DNA of 64,000 nucleotides. Origin: an uncultured Alphaproteobacteria bacterium (GTDB lineage: Bacteria; Pseudomonadota; Alphaproteobacteria; HIMB59; GCA-002718135). The notes beneath the pieces are model-generated. The model saw only the letters and a program-made list of their open reading frames with translations. It searched no databases and was not told the DNA's origin. The number at the start of each line of letters is the position of its first letter. The first letter of the stretch is position 1. Shown here one piece after another: positions 42,260 through 50,867 of the stretch. The DNA lies in contig CACJPV010000006.1 in assembly GCA_902595425.1 (NCBI GenBank), positions 1-64,000 of the forward strand, read 5' to 3'. A program made the translations under genes and the position numbers.

Positions 42260-43165
42260 ATGAAAATAAATAAAAAAATAATTGTAATTTTTTTATCTCT
42301 TTTGGGAACAATAACTGCTGCAATTATGGTTACAGGTATAAAAATTCTTTCATATGAATTAAATCCTTTTATTATCGCATTTTATAGATGTCTATTTGGT
42401 GTTTTAGTAATGCTTCCATTTATGATTTATAATCATCCAAAATCATGGAGAACTAGCAGTGTTAAACTTCAACTATTAAGATGCTCCATAAACGTTTATT
42501 CAATGATAAGTTGGTTTACTGCAATTGGAACTTTACATTTAGAAACAGCAGCCGCTATTGGATTTACTACTCCATTATTTACAACATTACTTGCTATAAT
42601 TTTTTTAGGTGAGATTATAAAAATGCAAAGAATAACCGCACTGATAATTGGCTTTATTGGTATTCTTGTAGTCATTCGACCAGGCTTCATGCCTCTTGAA
42701 CCAGGCACTCTATGGCTTTTGTCAGCTGCAATTAGTTTTTCATTTGTTATTATAATTGTAAAAAAACTTACAGAAAAAGATACAAGCTTAACAACAACTT
42801 TTTATCATATGGCTTTTATGACTCCTCCAACTTTTTTAATTGCATTGTTTTTTTGGGATAGCATTAATTTATATGAGATTTTTATTTTTTTTATTGTAGC
42901 TGTTGCAGGTTTTTTGACACAATTATTTATGGCACAATCATTAAAAATGGGCGAAATTACATTAATTATGCCAATACAATTTAACAAATTAATTTGGCTC
43001 TCAATAATAGGTTTTATATTTTTTAACGAAATACCAGATATATGGGTGTGGATTGGCGCTATCCTGATATTTGTTTCGATAGTTTATATTACTTACAGAG
43101 AAACAATTAATAAGAAAAGTTTCATTAAATCAAAAAAAGTTGATAAGTTATTATCAAATTATTAA
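42260..43165 (+). CDS. EamA/DMT-family transporter (copy 2)
   Basis: A 301-residue membrane protein with about ten membrane segments in two EamA repeats: FIIAFYRCLFGVLVMLPF and ETAAAIGFTTPLFTTLLAIIFLGEI in the first, LWLLSAAISFSFVIIIVKKL and ITLIMPIQFNKLIWLSIIGFIFFNEIP in the second. The short basic tail is cytoplasmic. It is in the DUF4438 operon, 23 bp after the ATPases and one base before the Gfo/Idh gene. It probably exports an end product or an excess amino acid. It is a homologue of 12219-13085, with only family-level similarity. Confidence 0.88.
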   Translation: MKINKKIIVIFLSLLGTITAAIMVTGIKILSYELNPFIIAFYRCLFGVLVMLPFMIYNHPKSWRTSSVKLQLLRCSINVYSMISWFTAIGTLHLETAAAIGFTTPLFTTLLAIIFLGEIIKMQRITALIIGFIGILVVIRPGFMPLEPGTLWLLSAAISFSFVIIIVKKLTEKDTSLTTTFYHMAFMTPPTFLIALFFWDSINLYEIFIFFIVAVAGFLTQLFMAQSLKMGEITLIMPIQFNKLIWLSIIGFIFFNEIPDIWVWIGAILIFVSIVYITYRETINKKSFIKSKKVDKLLSNY

Positions 43166-44157
43166 TGAAATACGGAATTCTAGGAATTGGTCAGGCAGGC
43201 TTAAGACATTTTAACGCTTTTAATAGTATCAAAAATGTTAAGCTGTTGGGTTTTACAGAATTTGACTTAAAAAAAGCAAAAAATTTTGAAAAAAAATATA
43301 ATGTTAAACATTTTAAAAAATTAGAGGATTTAATTAAGTTAAATCCAGACTTTGTTATTATTGCATTACCACATTCTTATAGGTTAGAACCAATAAAAGT
43401 ATGTTGTAAAAATAATATAAATTTACTAATAGAAAAACCTTTGGTTTTAAATACACAAGAATTAAAAATTATTAATAAATATATTTCAAAAAAAAATTTA
43501 ATTCATTCAATTAGTTTTGTTCACCGTTACAGAAAAGAAGTCTTAAATGCAAAAAAAATTATTGATAATAAAAAAATTGGCAAAGTAAAGTTTATTTTAG
43601 AAACAATGATTTCTCAAAAAAATGATAATTTACCTAATTGGATAGATAACAAAAAAATATCAGGTGGGGGTGTATTGTTATATAATGCCATACACAGTAT
43701 AGATAAAATATGTTTTATTGCAGATTCAAAAATTGATTATGTTTTTGCACATAAAGCAAATATTAATGAAAAAATAGATGTAGAAGATGTCATTAACATT
43801 TCACTTAAATTTAAAAATGGTATTTTAGCGAATTTGATTGCTACTTTCTTGCCATACTTTACGACTCCAAAATGGGAAACAAAGATTTTTGGAAGTTCAG
43901 GACAAATTGATATTAACATTAGAAAAGGTTTTGAATTAATAAGTAAAAATAAAATTAAAAAATTTGATTATTCAAAATATTACAAAAAAAATGGCCTTAA
44001 TTATTGTTTTAATATACAAGCCAAATCATTCATTAAGTCACTTAACACTAAAAAACCTCCACTTGTTAATCTTCATGATGGAATCAATTCAGTTAAAATT
44101 GTTGAAGCAATATACAACTCTATTAGAAAAAATAAAATTTTAAAAATAAATTATTAA
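43165..44157 (+). CDS. Gfo/Idh/MocA-family oxidoreductase (copy 3)
   Basis: A 330-residue oxidoreductase. It starts MKYGILGIGQAGLRHFNAF (nucleotide-binding loop), has the EKP motif in LLIEKPLVLN, SFVHRYRKEVLNAKKII, and the catalytic-domain GGGVLLYNAIHSIDKI with its histidine. It is unusually rich in lysine and isoleucine, reflecting AT pressure. Last gene of the 12-gene plus-strand run starting at 31088; its stop overlaps the convergent DegT gene stop as TTAA (44154-44157). The substrate is unknown. Confidence 0.87.
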   Translation: MKYGILGIGQAGLRHFNAFNSIKNVKLLGFTEFDLKKAKNFEKKYNVKHFKKLEDLIKLNPDFVIIALPHSYRLEPIKVCCKNNINLLIEKPLVLNTQELKIINKYISKKNLIHSISFVHRYRKEVLNAKKIIDNKKIGKVKFILETMISQKNDNLPNWIDNKKISGGGVLLYNAIHSIDKICFIADSKIDYVFAHKANINEKIDVEDVINISLKFKNGILANLIATFLPYFTTPKWETKIFGSSGQIDINIRKGFELISKNKIKKFDYSKYYKKNGLNYCFNIQAKSFIKSLNTKKPPLVNLHDGINSVKIVEAIYNSIRKNKILKINY

Positions 44158-45254
44158 TTTATTATTTTTAATAAATCTTTCGATAATTTTGTAATTTCAC
44201 TTTCATGCATATATGGATGACATGGAAGATTGATTATTTCTGAACTTGTTTTCTCAGTTATTTTTAAATTATTTACATTTTTAAAATTGATATAACAATT
44301 ATCCTTATGATTAGGTGGTAAATAATTAAGCTTCACATAAGAGTTTTTAGAATAAATTTTACTATATATCATATTTCTATTTTTTACTCTTATAGGAAAA
44401 TTTCTCCAAGCAGACTTAGCATTGGGCAATATTTTTTGAAATTTAATTTTTTCTGAATGTAATAAATTTTTATATAAACTTGCATTATAGTTTCTTCTAA
44501 TTACGTATTGATCTAAATTTTTTAATCTTATATTTAAAATTGCAGCATTTATTGTAGAAAGTTTAGAATTATACCCAACCAAATATGATTTGACAGGCCA
44601 TTTACCTGGTCTTTTTTTTCTTCCATAATCTCTTAATTGTTTCAGTTTATCATATAAGTTTTTTTTATTAGTAGTTATAATTCCTCCAGGACCTATACCA
44701 TCTAATATTTTGCCAGGATTTGTACTAAATACTGTTAAATCACCAAAAGAACCAATTTTTTTATTTTTATATTCAGCTCCTGTAGCTAAGCAAGCATCTT
44801 CAATTATTTTAAGCTTATGTTTTCTCGCAATTGATAAAATTTTACTCATATTACATGGGTTTCCGAATAAATGTACAGGTAATATTGCTTTAGTTTTTCT
44901 ATTTATACTTTGCTCAATTTTTTCTTCATCAATATTTAATGTATTTTCATCAACATCAATCCATTTAATTTTAGCTCCAACTAAAGAGATGGCATGACTA
45001 GTTGGGATATCAGAATTTGCAACTGTAATTACCTCATCATTTTTTTTTAATCCTAATGATTTTAAAGAAAGTAATAAAGCCATTGATCCAGAAGAAACTG
45101 TTACACAATATTTTGCATTACAATAGTTTTTAAAATTGTCTTCAAATTTTTCTACTTCCTCTCCCATTTCCAATACACCTTTTTTAAGCACACTTGAGAT
45201 TTTTTTTAAAATAATTTTTTCATCAGCAAGAAAATGTTTTTTTAAATCATACAT
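44154..45254 (-). CDS. DegT/DnrJ/EryC1/StrS-family PLP enzyme
   Basis: A 366-residue sugar-aminotransferase-type protein. It shows MGEEVEKFEDNFKNYCNAKYCVTVSSGSMALLLSL at the N-terminus, PVHLFGNP, IEDACLATGAEYKNKKIGSFGDLTVFS and the cofactor lysine Lys182 in NPGKILDGIGPGG, where the aspartate of EDA supports the PLP ring. The enzyme normally transaminates a keto-sugar nucleotide during cell-surface glycan assembly, though some members act on amino-acid derivatives. It is a single-gene minus-strand unit, divergent from an SDR gene, with a weak operator copy upstream. Confidence 0.88.
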   Translation of the reverse strand: MYDLKKHFLADEKIILKKISSVLKKGVLEMGEEVEKFEDNFKNYCNAKYCVTVSSGSMALLLSLKSLGLKKNDEVITVANSDIPTSHAISLVGAKIKWIDVDENTLNIDEEKIEQSINRKTKAILPVHLFGNPCNMSKILSIARKHKLKIIEDACLATGAEYKNKKIGSFGDLTVFSTNPGKILDGIGPGGIITTNKKNLYDKLKQLRDYGRKKRPGKWPVKSYLVGYNSKLSTINAAILNIRLKNLDQYVIRRNYNASLYKNLLHSEKIKFQKILPNAKSAWRNFPIRVKNRNMIYSKIYSKNSYVKLNYLPPNHKDNCYINFKNVNNLKITEKTSSEIINLPCHPYMHESEITKLSKDLLKIIN

Positions 45255-45324
45255 GGAATTAAACTAACATTTTAAATAATAATTTAAATAATAGAAAACA
45301 AGATAATGTTGATTTTTGGGAATT

Positions 45325-45350
45325 AATTATTAGTGCATACAATTTGTCAT
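45325..45350 (-). promoter_or_regulatory. Weak LysR-type operator copy facing the DegT gene
   Basis: Read on the minus strand: ATGA-(7)-TATG-(7)-AATT, with CACTAAT in the second spacer as in other copies. It lies 70 bp before the DegT start and overlaps the palindrome at 45337-45371. Only the left half-site and spacer match well. Confidence 0.35.
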
Positions 45351-45371
45351 CATTAAAAATACAAATTGTAT
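45337..45371. repeat. 11-bp perfect inverted repeat in the DegT/SDR divergent gap
   Basis: ATACAATTTGT at 45337-45347 is repeated inverted as ACAAATTGTAT at 45361-45371 with a 13-base spacer. It is centred between two divergent genes and has no U-tract, so it is more likely a protein-binding site than a terminator. Confidence 0.6.
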
Positions 45372-45406
45372 ATGTATTTATTTAAAAATTAAATTAACTT
45401 AAAATT

Positions 45407-46171
45407 ATGATTTTAAAAAATAAAATTTCTTTAGTAACTGGAGGAGCAACAGGTATTGGTAAAGCAACTGTAGAAACTTTTGCACAGCAAGGTGCCACTG
45501 TAATATTTTGTGACGTAAATAAGCAAAATGGAATTCGTACTCAAAAAGACCTAAAGAGGAAAGGCTTAGAAACATATTTTTTTCAAGCTGACGTAAGCAA
45601 AGAAAAAGATGTAAAATTATTATATAGATACATAATGAAAAATTTTAAAACAATAGATACAGTATTTAATAATGCTGGCATAGAGCAGGCAGTTACTCCT
45701 TCTCATAACTTAGAAACTAAAATATTTGAAAATGTTATTAATATTAATTTAAAAGGAGTATTTTTATCTTCTAAATACGCACTTAAGATTATGGAAAAAA
45801 ATAAAACAGGCTGTATTGTTAATAATAGTTCAATAAGTGCTTTTGCAAATGTAGGTGGTAATTTAAGTTATGCAGCCTCAAAAGGTGGTGTAATGTCTTT
45901 AACTAGAGTATTAGCAATAGAGTATGCAAGTAAAAATATTAGAGTAAACGCTGTATGTCCTGGAGTTATTGATACACCTATGAATGATAGAAATTTAAAA
46001 AAAACAAAAAACAAAAAAGCCTTAAAGAAAAAATGGAAAACTATTACTCCTTTAGGAAGAGTAGCAAGCCCATATGAATTAGCACAAACTGTCTTGTTTT
46101 TATCTTCTGATATGGCTTCTTTTATTACAGGTGTTGGTTTATTAGTTGATGGGGGCAGAGCTGCTACATAA
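45407..46171 (+). CDS. SDR-family oxidoreductase (classical)
   Basis: A 254-residue classical short-chain dehydrogenase: cofactor motif TGGATGIG, NNAGIEQ, catalytic Ser in NNSSISAFAN, Tyr-Lys in YAASKGG, then VCPGVIDTPMNDRNL and the C-terminal FLSSDMASFITGVGLLVDGGRAAT. It resembles 3-oxoacyl-ACP-reductase/glucose-dehydrogenase-like members but without lipid-synthesis neighbours. The gene overlaps the next SDR by 23 bp, so the two are translationally linked. The substrate is unknown. Confidence 0.9.
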   Translation: MILKNKISLVTGGATGIGKATVETFAQQGATVIFCDVNKQNGIRTQKDLKRKGLETYFFQADVSKEKDVKLLYRYIMKNFKTIDTVFNNAGIEQAVTPSHNLETKIFENVININLKGVFLSSKYALKIMEKNKTGCIVNNSSISAFANVGGNLSYAASKGGVMSLTRVLAIEYASKNIRVNAVCPGVIDTPMNDRNLKKTKNKKALKKKWKTITPLGRVASPYELAQTVLFLSSDMASFITGVGLLVDGGRAAT

Positions 46172-46895
46172 TAAATTTAAAAATTTAAATATACTTGTAA
46201 CAGGGGTTTCAAGTGGAATAGGATATGCGGTTGCAAAAGCCTATGATGAAAGAGACGCAAATGTATTTGGTGTAGATATAAATAAAATTAAAAACTCTAA
46301 AAAACTATTTAATAGATTTAGTTTTTTTAAATGTGAAGTTCAAAATTATAATAAAATGAAAGAAATTATTAAAAAAATTATAAAAAAAAATAAGAGGATA
46401 GATGTTTTAATAAATTGTGCTGGAATTATAGATTTTAAATCAATTGAAAATAGTTCTATTGATTTTTGGAAAAAAATAATTGATGTCAATCTTACTGGAA
46501 CTTTTATTAGCTGTAAAATAATAGCACCATTAATGAAAAAAAATAAAAAAGGATCAATTATTAATGTATCAAGCAGAGCAGCAAAATTTGGAGGATTTAA
46601 CGAAACAGCATACTGTGCTTCAAAATTTGGTGTAGAGGGACTAAGCAGATCTTTATATGAAGAATGTAAAAAACATAATGTTGTTGTAAATACAATAACA
46701 CCTGGAACGCCTATAAAAACATCAATGAGTAAAAAAACCTATTCAAAAGAAAAGAAAAAAATATGGAGAGATCCTCAAATAATTACACCAGCATTTTTAC
46801 ACTTGGGAATACAAAACAAAAATGGAATTAACAATAAGTATATAAACGCATGGGATTTATCAAAAAAAGTTAAAAATAAATATATAATTACATAA
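46149..46895 (+). CDS. SDR-family oxidoreductase with INAWxLS tail (copy 2)
   Basis: A 248-residue short-chain dehydrogenase with TGVSSGIG, NCAGIIDF, NVSSRAAKFGGF and YCASKFG. The C-terminus (DPQIITPAFLHLG ... KYINAWDLSKK) matches the SDR at 20423-21133, so these two form a distinct subfamily within the window. The start is the ATG at 46149, which lies inside the end of the previous gene; a TTG one codon earlier is also possible. The amidohydrolase follows after 1 bp. Confidence 0.87.
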   Translation: MGAELLHNKFKNLNILVTGVSSGIGYAVAKAYDERDANVFGVDINKIKNSKKLFNRFSFFKCEVQNYNKMKEIIKKIIKKNKRIDVLINCAGIIDFKSIENSSIDFWKKIIDVNLTGTFISCKIIAPLMKKNKKGSIINVSSRAAKFGGFNETAYCASKFGVEGLSRSLYEECKKHNVVVNTITPGTPIKTSMSKKTYSKEKKKIWRDPQIITPAFLHLGIQNKNGINNKYINAWDLSKKVKNKYIIT

Positions 46896-46896
46896 T

Positions 46897-48147
46897 ATGA
46901 GAACAATTATTAAAGCAAAAAATATTATTAATGGAGTCGATGACAGTATAATAAAAGATAAATGTATAATCATTAAAGATGGATTGATTAATGAAATTTT
47001 AAATTTTGAAGATTTTAAAACATCACATAGCGATCTAATTTTTAGTTATGATGAAGAGATTGTTATGCCTGGAATGATCGATGTACATGTTCATTTAGCT
47101 TTTTCAGGTATAACTGATAACAGATCTTTTAGAGCTGAGTCAGCAGATCTAGATTATGGTGCTCAAGCTTTAAGAGGTTATGCATTTGCTTTAGAACATA
47201 TGTCATATGGTTTTACAAGTCTAAGAGATATGAATGCTCCTGGTAATGTAGCTATAAATATAAAAAATATGATTAATAACAAAAAATTAATTGGGCCAAA
47301 TATATTAGCATGTGGTTTAGGATTATCTATTACAGGTGGTCACATGGATCAACCTGGATGGGGTAATCATGCTAATTTTACTGATATGACCTATCCTTGT
47401 GATGGCCCCAATGAGTTTATTAAAGGAGTCAGGACACAGTTAAAAGCTGGAGCGGATTTTATAAAAACTAACATGTGTGTAAGTTCAACCTATGATTTAC
47501 ATCATCCATATAAACAAGAGATGTCTAATGAAGAAATTGAAGCTGTATGTGCAGAAGCAAAAATGCATAATGTTAAAGTAGCTTCACACACATCAGGAGG
47601 ACCATCAATAACTACTGCAGTTCGTGCTGGGTTACACTCAGTTGAACATGGTCATTGGTTAGAAGATGAAACAGTTGATTTAATGGCAAAGAAAAATATA
47701 TTCTACGTACCAACACTTTTAGTAAATGAAAGAAATTTTGAATTTGAGCATAATGAAAAATTTACAAAATCGAAAAATTGGAAATGGCTACAACTATCAA
47801 GAGAAGCAAAATGGAAATCTCTTGATAAAGCTATAAATTCTAACTTGAACATTGCTTTAGGTACTGACGCAGGATTTATGTTACCACACGGAAGCATGAA
47901 TTACAGAGAAATGGAGTATATGATACAGGGCGGAATGAGTAATATGCAAGCTATAAAAGCTGCAACTCAAGTTGGAGGTAAATTACTTGGTCTTAATGTA
48001 GGTACAATTGAAATTGGTCAAAAAGCAGATATTTTAGTTATTAAACGCAATCCATTGGAAGATATTAAAATTTTGAGCAACAATGAAAATATTGAGGTGT
48101 TCAAAGATGGAAAAAAATTTAATAAATGCTCTATTTTAGAAAAATAG
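46897..48147 (+). CDS. Metal-dependent amidohydrolase (copy 3)
   Basis: A 416-residue amidohydrolase-superfamily enzyme with GMIDVHVHLAFSGITDNRSF (HxH), FIKTNMCVS (lysine), VASHTSGGP, SVEHGHWLED and LGTDAGFMLPHG (final Asp). LLGLNVGTIEIGQKADILVIKRNP is the usual C-terminal beta-sandwich. The GHMDQPGWGNHANF insertion with extra histidines distinguishes it from the copies at 14080 and 35068. It probably hydrolyses an amide or peptide bond in an imported compound; it ends 163 bp before the SBP3 gene. Confidence 0.87.
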   Translation: MRTIIKAKNIINGVDDSIIKDKCIIIKDGLINEILNFEDFKTSHSDLIFSYDEEIVMPGMIDVHVHLAFSGITDNRSFRAESADLDYGAQALRGYAFALEHMSYGFTSLRDMNAPGNVAINIKNMINNKKLIGPNILACGLGLSITGGHMDQPGWGNHANFTDMTYPCDGPNEFIKGVRTQLKAGADFIKTNMCVSSTYDLHHPYKQEMSNEEIEAVCAEAKMHNVKVASHTSGGPSITTAVRAGLHSVEHGHWLEDETVDLMAKKNIFYVPTLLVNERNFEFEHNEKFTKSKNWKWLQLSREAKWKSLDKAINSNLNIALGTDAGFMLPHGSMNYREMEYMIQGGMSNMQAIKAATQVGGKLLGLNVGTIEIGQKADILVIKRNPLEDIKILSNNENIEVFKDGKKFNKCSILEK

Positions 48148-48215
48148 AAATATTAAAAAATATAAGCTTTTCATAAAATTAATTAAAAAAATGACTGATT
48201 GCTTGAAAAAAAGTG

Positions 48216-48241
48216 ATGTCATAATGTCATTACTAAAATGA
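48216..48241 (+). promoter_or_regulatory. LysR-type operator copy facing the SBP3 operon
   Basis: ATGT-(7)-TCAT-(7)-ATGA, 69 bp before the SBP3 start. A -10 box TATAAT at 48278-48283 places the probable start site near 48290. The left dyad is then centred around -60 to -65, the usual position of a LysR activator's recognition site. Confidence 0.6.
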
Positions 48242-48277
48242 TTTTATTATACTTTTTGTTCATCAAAAAAGAGATAA

Positions 48278-48283
48278 TATAAT
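48278..48283 (+). promoter_or_regulatory. Probable -10 element of the SBP3 promoter
   Basis: A perfect TATAAT 28 bp before the SBP3 start codon. A weak -35 (TTGTTC, 48256-48261) lies 16 bp upstream, as expected of an activator-dependent promoter. An AAGGGGGT ribosome site follows at about 48300-48307. Confidence 0.5.
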
Positions 48284-48310
48284 TTCATACAAATTTTCGA
48301 AGGGGGTAAT

Positions 48311-49894
48311 ATGAAGAAAATTTTTAAAACCATTTTTGGAATAAGCACTCTTTTTTTTAGTTTATCATTTTTTAGCATGGCAAATGCTTTAGATATTGTA
48401 TTTGCAGAAGATAGACCAGATTTAAGAACTTTAGATCCAAGAATAACACAATCAAGACATGAGGAGATGTTAATTGTAAATATTTTTGATCAATTAATTG
48501 CAGCTGACTCAGAGGGTAATCATTATCCGGGTCTTGCTAAATCATGGGAAGTATCAGGTGATGGACTTGAATATACATTTAATTTGAGAAATGACGTTAC
48601 TTTTCATGATGGAACAAAATTTAATGCTGCTGCTGTAAAAGCAACTTTTGATAGCATAGTTGATCCCGAAACTGGATCTCAAGGTGCTGTAGATATACTT
48701 GGACCTTATAAAGAAACTGTTGTGGTTGATGATTATACTGCAAAAGTAGTTTTTGAAAGAAGATATGGTTCGGCTTTAACAGCATTTACTGAAACAGAAC
48801 TTTCAATTGTAAGTCCGACTGCATTATCTGAACTTGGTAATGAAGGATTTGGTATGGCTCCAGTTGGAACTGGTCCTTTTATGTTTAAAAATTGGGAAGC
48901 TAATAAGAAAGTAGAACTAGTAAGAAATCCTGATTATAACTGGGCACCAGAATATATGGATGGATCCGGCCCATCTCAAGTAGCAAACTTAACTTATAGA
49001 TTAATTAAAGATACTAGTACGAGAGTAGCTGCTTTAGAAGCTGGGGAAATTGATATTGCTGAATTAGTTCCACCTCTAGATATGAATAGGTTTGATGGAT
49101 CTGGAGAACTTTCAACAATAGCTGGAACAGTATCTGGACTTCCGTATGCAGCATTTCTAAATACAACAGTAGGTGTATTTCAAGATATTAATGTCAGAAA
49201 AGCTTTTTTTCACTCTTTAGATAGAGTTAAAATGACAAGCGATTTATTTTTTGGATATGCTGATGCTGCATTTGGACCAATAAGCAGTTCAACTCCAAGT
49301 TACTGGAAAGGCAATGAAGATTATTATGGATATAATCCTGATGGAGCTGTTGCTTTATTAGAGGAAGCTGGATGGAAGATGGGATCAGATGGAGTGAGAG
49401 AAAAAAATGGTGAAAAATTAACAGTATTTTTTCCTTGCCTATTAGAGCCTGATACTTGCGTAGCAATCCAAGGATATGCCAATAAAGTTGGATTTGATGT
49501 TAATGTTGAAGTTGTTATGAAAGCAAGACAAGATGAATTGATTTTTGCTAATGGCTATGACATGTTAGTTATCAGGTGGGTTTCTTTGGATCCTGGAGTA
49601 TTGATTATTCCTTTCCATTCAAGAAATATACCTCAACCTGGTAAATTTAAATTTAACTGGGCAAGATATGCTAACCCAGAATTAGATCAGCTTCTAGAAG
49701 ATGCTGAAAGTGCTGAAACTCAAGAAACAAAAGACGATTTATATATGCAAATTCAAAAACATATTATGGATCAAGCTATTTTCTTGGCAATTCATGATCA
49801 AGTACAAACAGTTGCTTACAATCCTGAATTAGAGGGTGTAAGATTTGCTAATGGTAATTGGCAACTTCGTATGTACGATGTTCGTAAAAAATAA
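48311..49894 (+). CDS. Family-5 solute-binding protein (SBP3)
   Basis: A 527-residue periplasmic binding protein in canonical order. The signal peptide covers residues about 1-27 (ending NALA-like). It continues with DLRTLDPRITQSRHEEMLIVNIFDQL, YTFNLRNDVTFHDGTKFNAAAVKATFD, GTGPFMFKNW, VRKAFFHSLDR, then the EEAGWKMGSDGV junction and the C-terminal part ending FLAIHDQVQTVAYNPELEG. It heads a complete SBP-B-C-DF operon and is separated from the permeases by an intrinsic terminator. The GGG-rich ribosome site should give high translation, as usual for binding proteins. Confidence 0.93.
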   Translation: MKKIFKTIFGISTLFFSLSFFSMANALDIVFAEDRPDLRTLDPRITQSRHEEMLIVNIFDQLIAADSEGNHYPGLAKSWEVSGDGLEYTFNLRNDVTFHDGTKFNAAAVKATFDSIVDPETGSQGAVDILGPYKETVVVDDYTAKVVFERRYGSALTAFTETELSIVSPTALSELGNEGFGMAPVGTGPFMFKNWEANKKVELVRNPDYNWAPEYMDGSGPSQVANLTYRLIKDTSTRVAALEAGEIDIAELVPPLDMNRFDGSGELSTIAGTVSGLPYAAFLNTTVGVFQDINVRKAFFHSLDRVKMTSDLFFGYADAAFGPISSSTPSYWKGNEDYYGYNPDGAVALLEEAGWKMGSDGVREKNGEKLTVFFPCLLEPDTCVAIQGYANKVGFDVNVEVVMKARQDELIFANGYDMLVIRWVSLDPGVLIIPFHSRNIPQPGKFKFNWARYANPELDQLLEDAESAETQETKDDLYMQIQKHIMDQAIFLAIHDQVQTVAYNPELEGVRFANGNWQLRMYDVRKK

Positions 49895-49909
49895 ATAAAT
49901 CTATATAAT

Positions 49910-49936
49910 AGCCACCTTTATAGGTGGCTTTTATTT
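49910..49936 (+). terminator. Intrinsic terminator/attenuator between SBP3 and its permeases
   Basis: AGCCACCT (49910-49917) pairs perfectly with AGGTGGCT (49922-49929) around a four-base loop and is followed by TTTATTT. The U-tract ends 1 bp before the permease ATG at 49938, so read-through transcripts would carry no separate ribosome site for that gene. It should lower permease expression relative to SBP3. Confidence 0.85.
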
Positions 49937-49937
49937 A

Positions 49938-50867
49938 ATGAATTTTTTTCTAAAAAAATTATTAATTGTAGTTCCAACTTTATATATTGCTTGGACGGTA
50001 GTTTTTGTTACTTTAAATATTATTCCTGGTGATCCAGTTAACCTTATGCTTGGAGGAAGGCCAGCGTCAGATGAAGTTAGAGAAAATGTTAGAAAAAACT
50101 TGGGATTAGATAAACCAGTTATAGAACGTTATGGATCTTTTTTAATTAATGCAACTAAAGGTGATTTAGGCAAATCGTATTTAACACGTCAACCTGTAAC
50201 TAAAATGATAAAAGAAAATATGTGGCCAACTATTGAGCTTTCAATTGGTGGATTAATATTTGGAGTATTTTTTGGAGTGCTTTTTGGAGTGTTCGCAGGA
50301 ACAAAACCTAATTCCATTCGTGATACCATATCTATGATTATAGCTCTTTGTGGAATTTCACTTCCAAGTTTTTGGATTGGTATGATGCTTATTTATATTT
50401 TTGGAACAACACTTGGTTGGGTTCCAATAGTTGGAGACGGTTTTGTATCTTTAATACTTCCATCAATTAGTGTTGGTTTATTTTTTGCTGGAGGAATGGC
50501 AAGACTAACAAGATCTAGTTTAGTTGATGTACTGAATCAGGATTATATAAGAACTGCAAGATCAAAAGGTATTTCAAAATACAATATAATTCTTAAACAT
50601 TCTTTAAGAAATGCAATGATACCTCCTGTTACTTTATTAGGGATTCAGTTTGGTTTATTAATTACAGGTGCAGTAATTACAGAAGAGGTTTTTGCAAGAC
50701 CAGGACTAGGTCAATTACTTTTACAAGCTATACTTGCTAAAGATATACCTCTGGTACAAGCTTTAGTAGTATACATGACAGCTGTTTATATATTTTTAAA
50801 TCTAATAGTTGATTTTACATACGGAATTATAGATCCAAGAATTAGACTAGAAAGAAAAAATCAATAA
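49938..50867 (+). CDS. ABC transporter permease, DppB type (SBP3 system)
   Basis: A 309-residue permease with six membrane segments: IIPGDPVNLMLGGRPASDEVRENVRKNLGLDKPVIERYGSF in the first periplasmic part, EAA loop YIRTARSKGISKYNIILKHSLRNAMIPP, and FARPGLGQLLLQAI before the final LVDFTYGIIDPRIRL. Its ATG follows the terminator U-tract immediately, leaving no Shine-Dalgarno sequence outside the hairpin. It shares one base with the DppC-type gene (TAATGG). Confidence 0.92.
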   Translation: MNFFLKKLLIVVPTLYIAWTVVFVTLNIIPGDPVNLMLGGRPASDEVRENVRKNLGLDKPVIERYGSFLINATKGDLGKSYLTRQPVTKMIKENMWPTIELSIGGLIFGVFFGVLFGVFAGTKPNSIRDTISMIIALCGISLPSFWIGMMLIYIFGTTLGWVPIVGDGFVSLILPSISVGLFFAGGMARLTRSSLVDVLNQDYIRTARSKGISKYNIILKHSLRNAMIPPVTLLGIQFGLLITGAVITEEVFARPGLGQLLLQAILAKDIPLVQALVVYMTAVYIFLNLIVDFTYGIIDPRIRLERKNQ

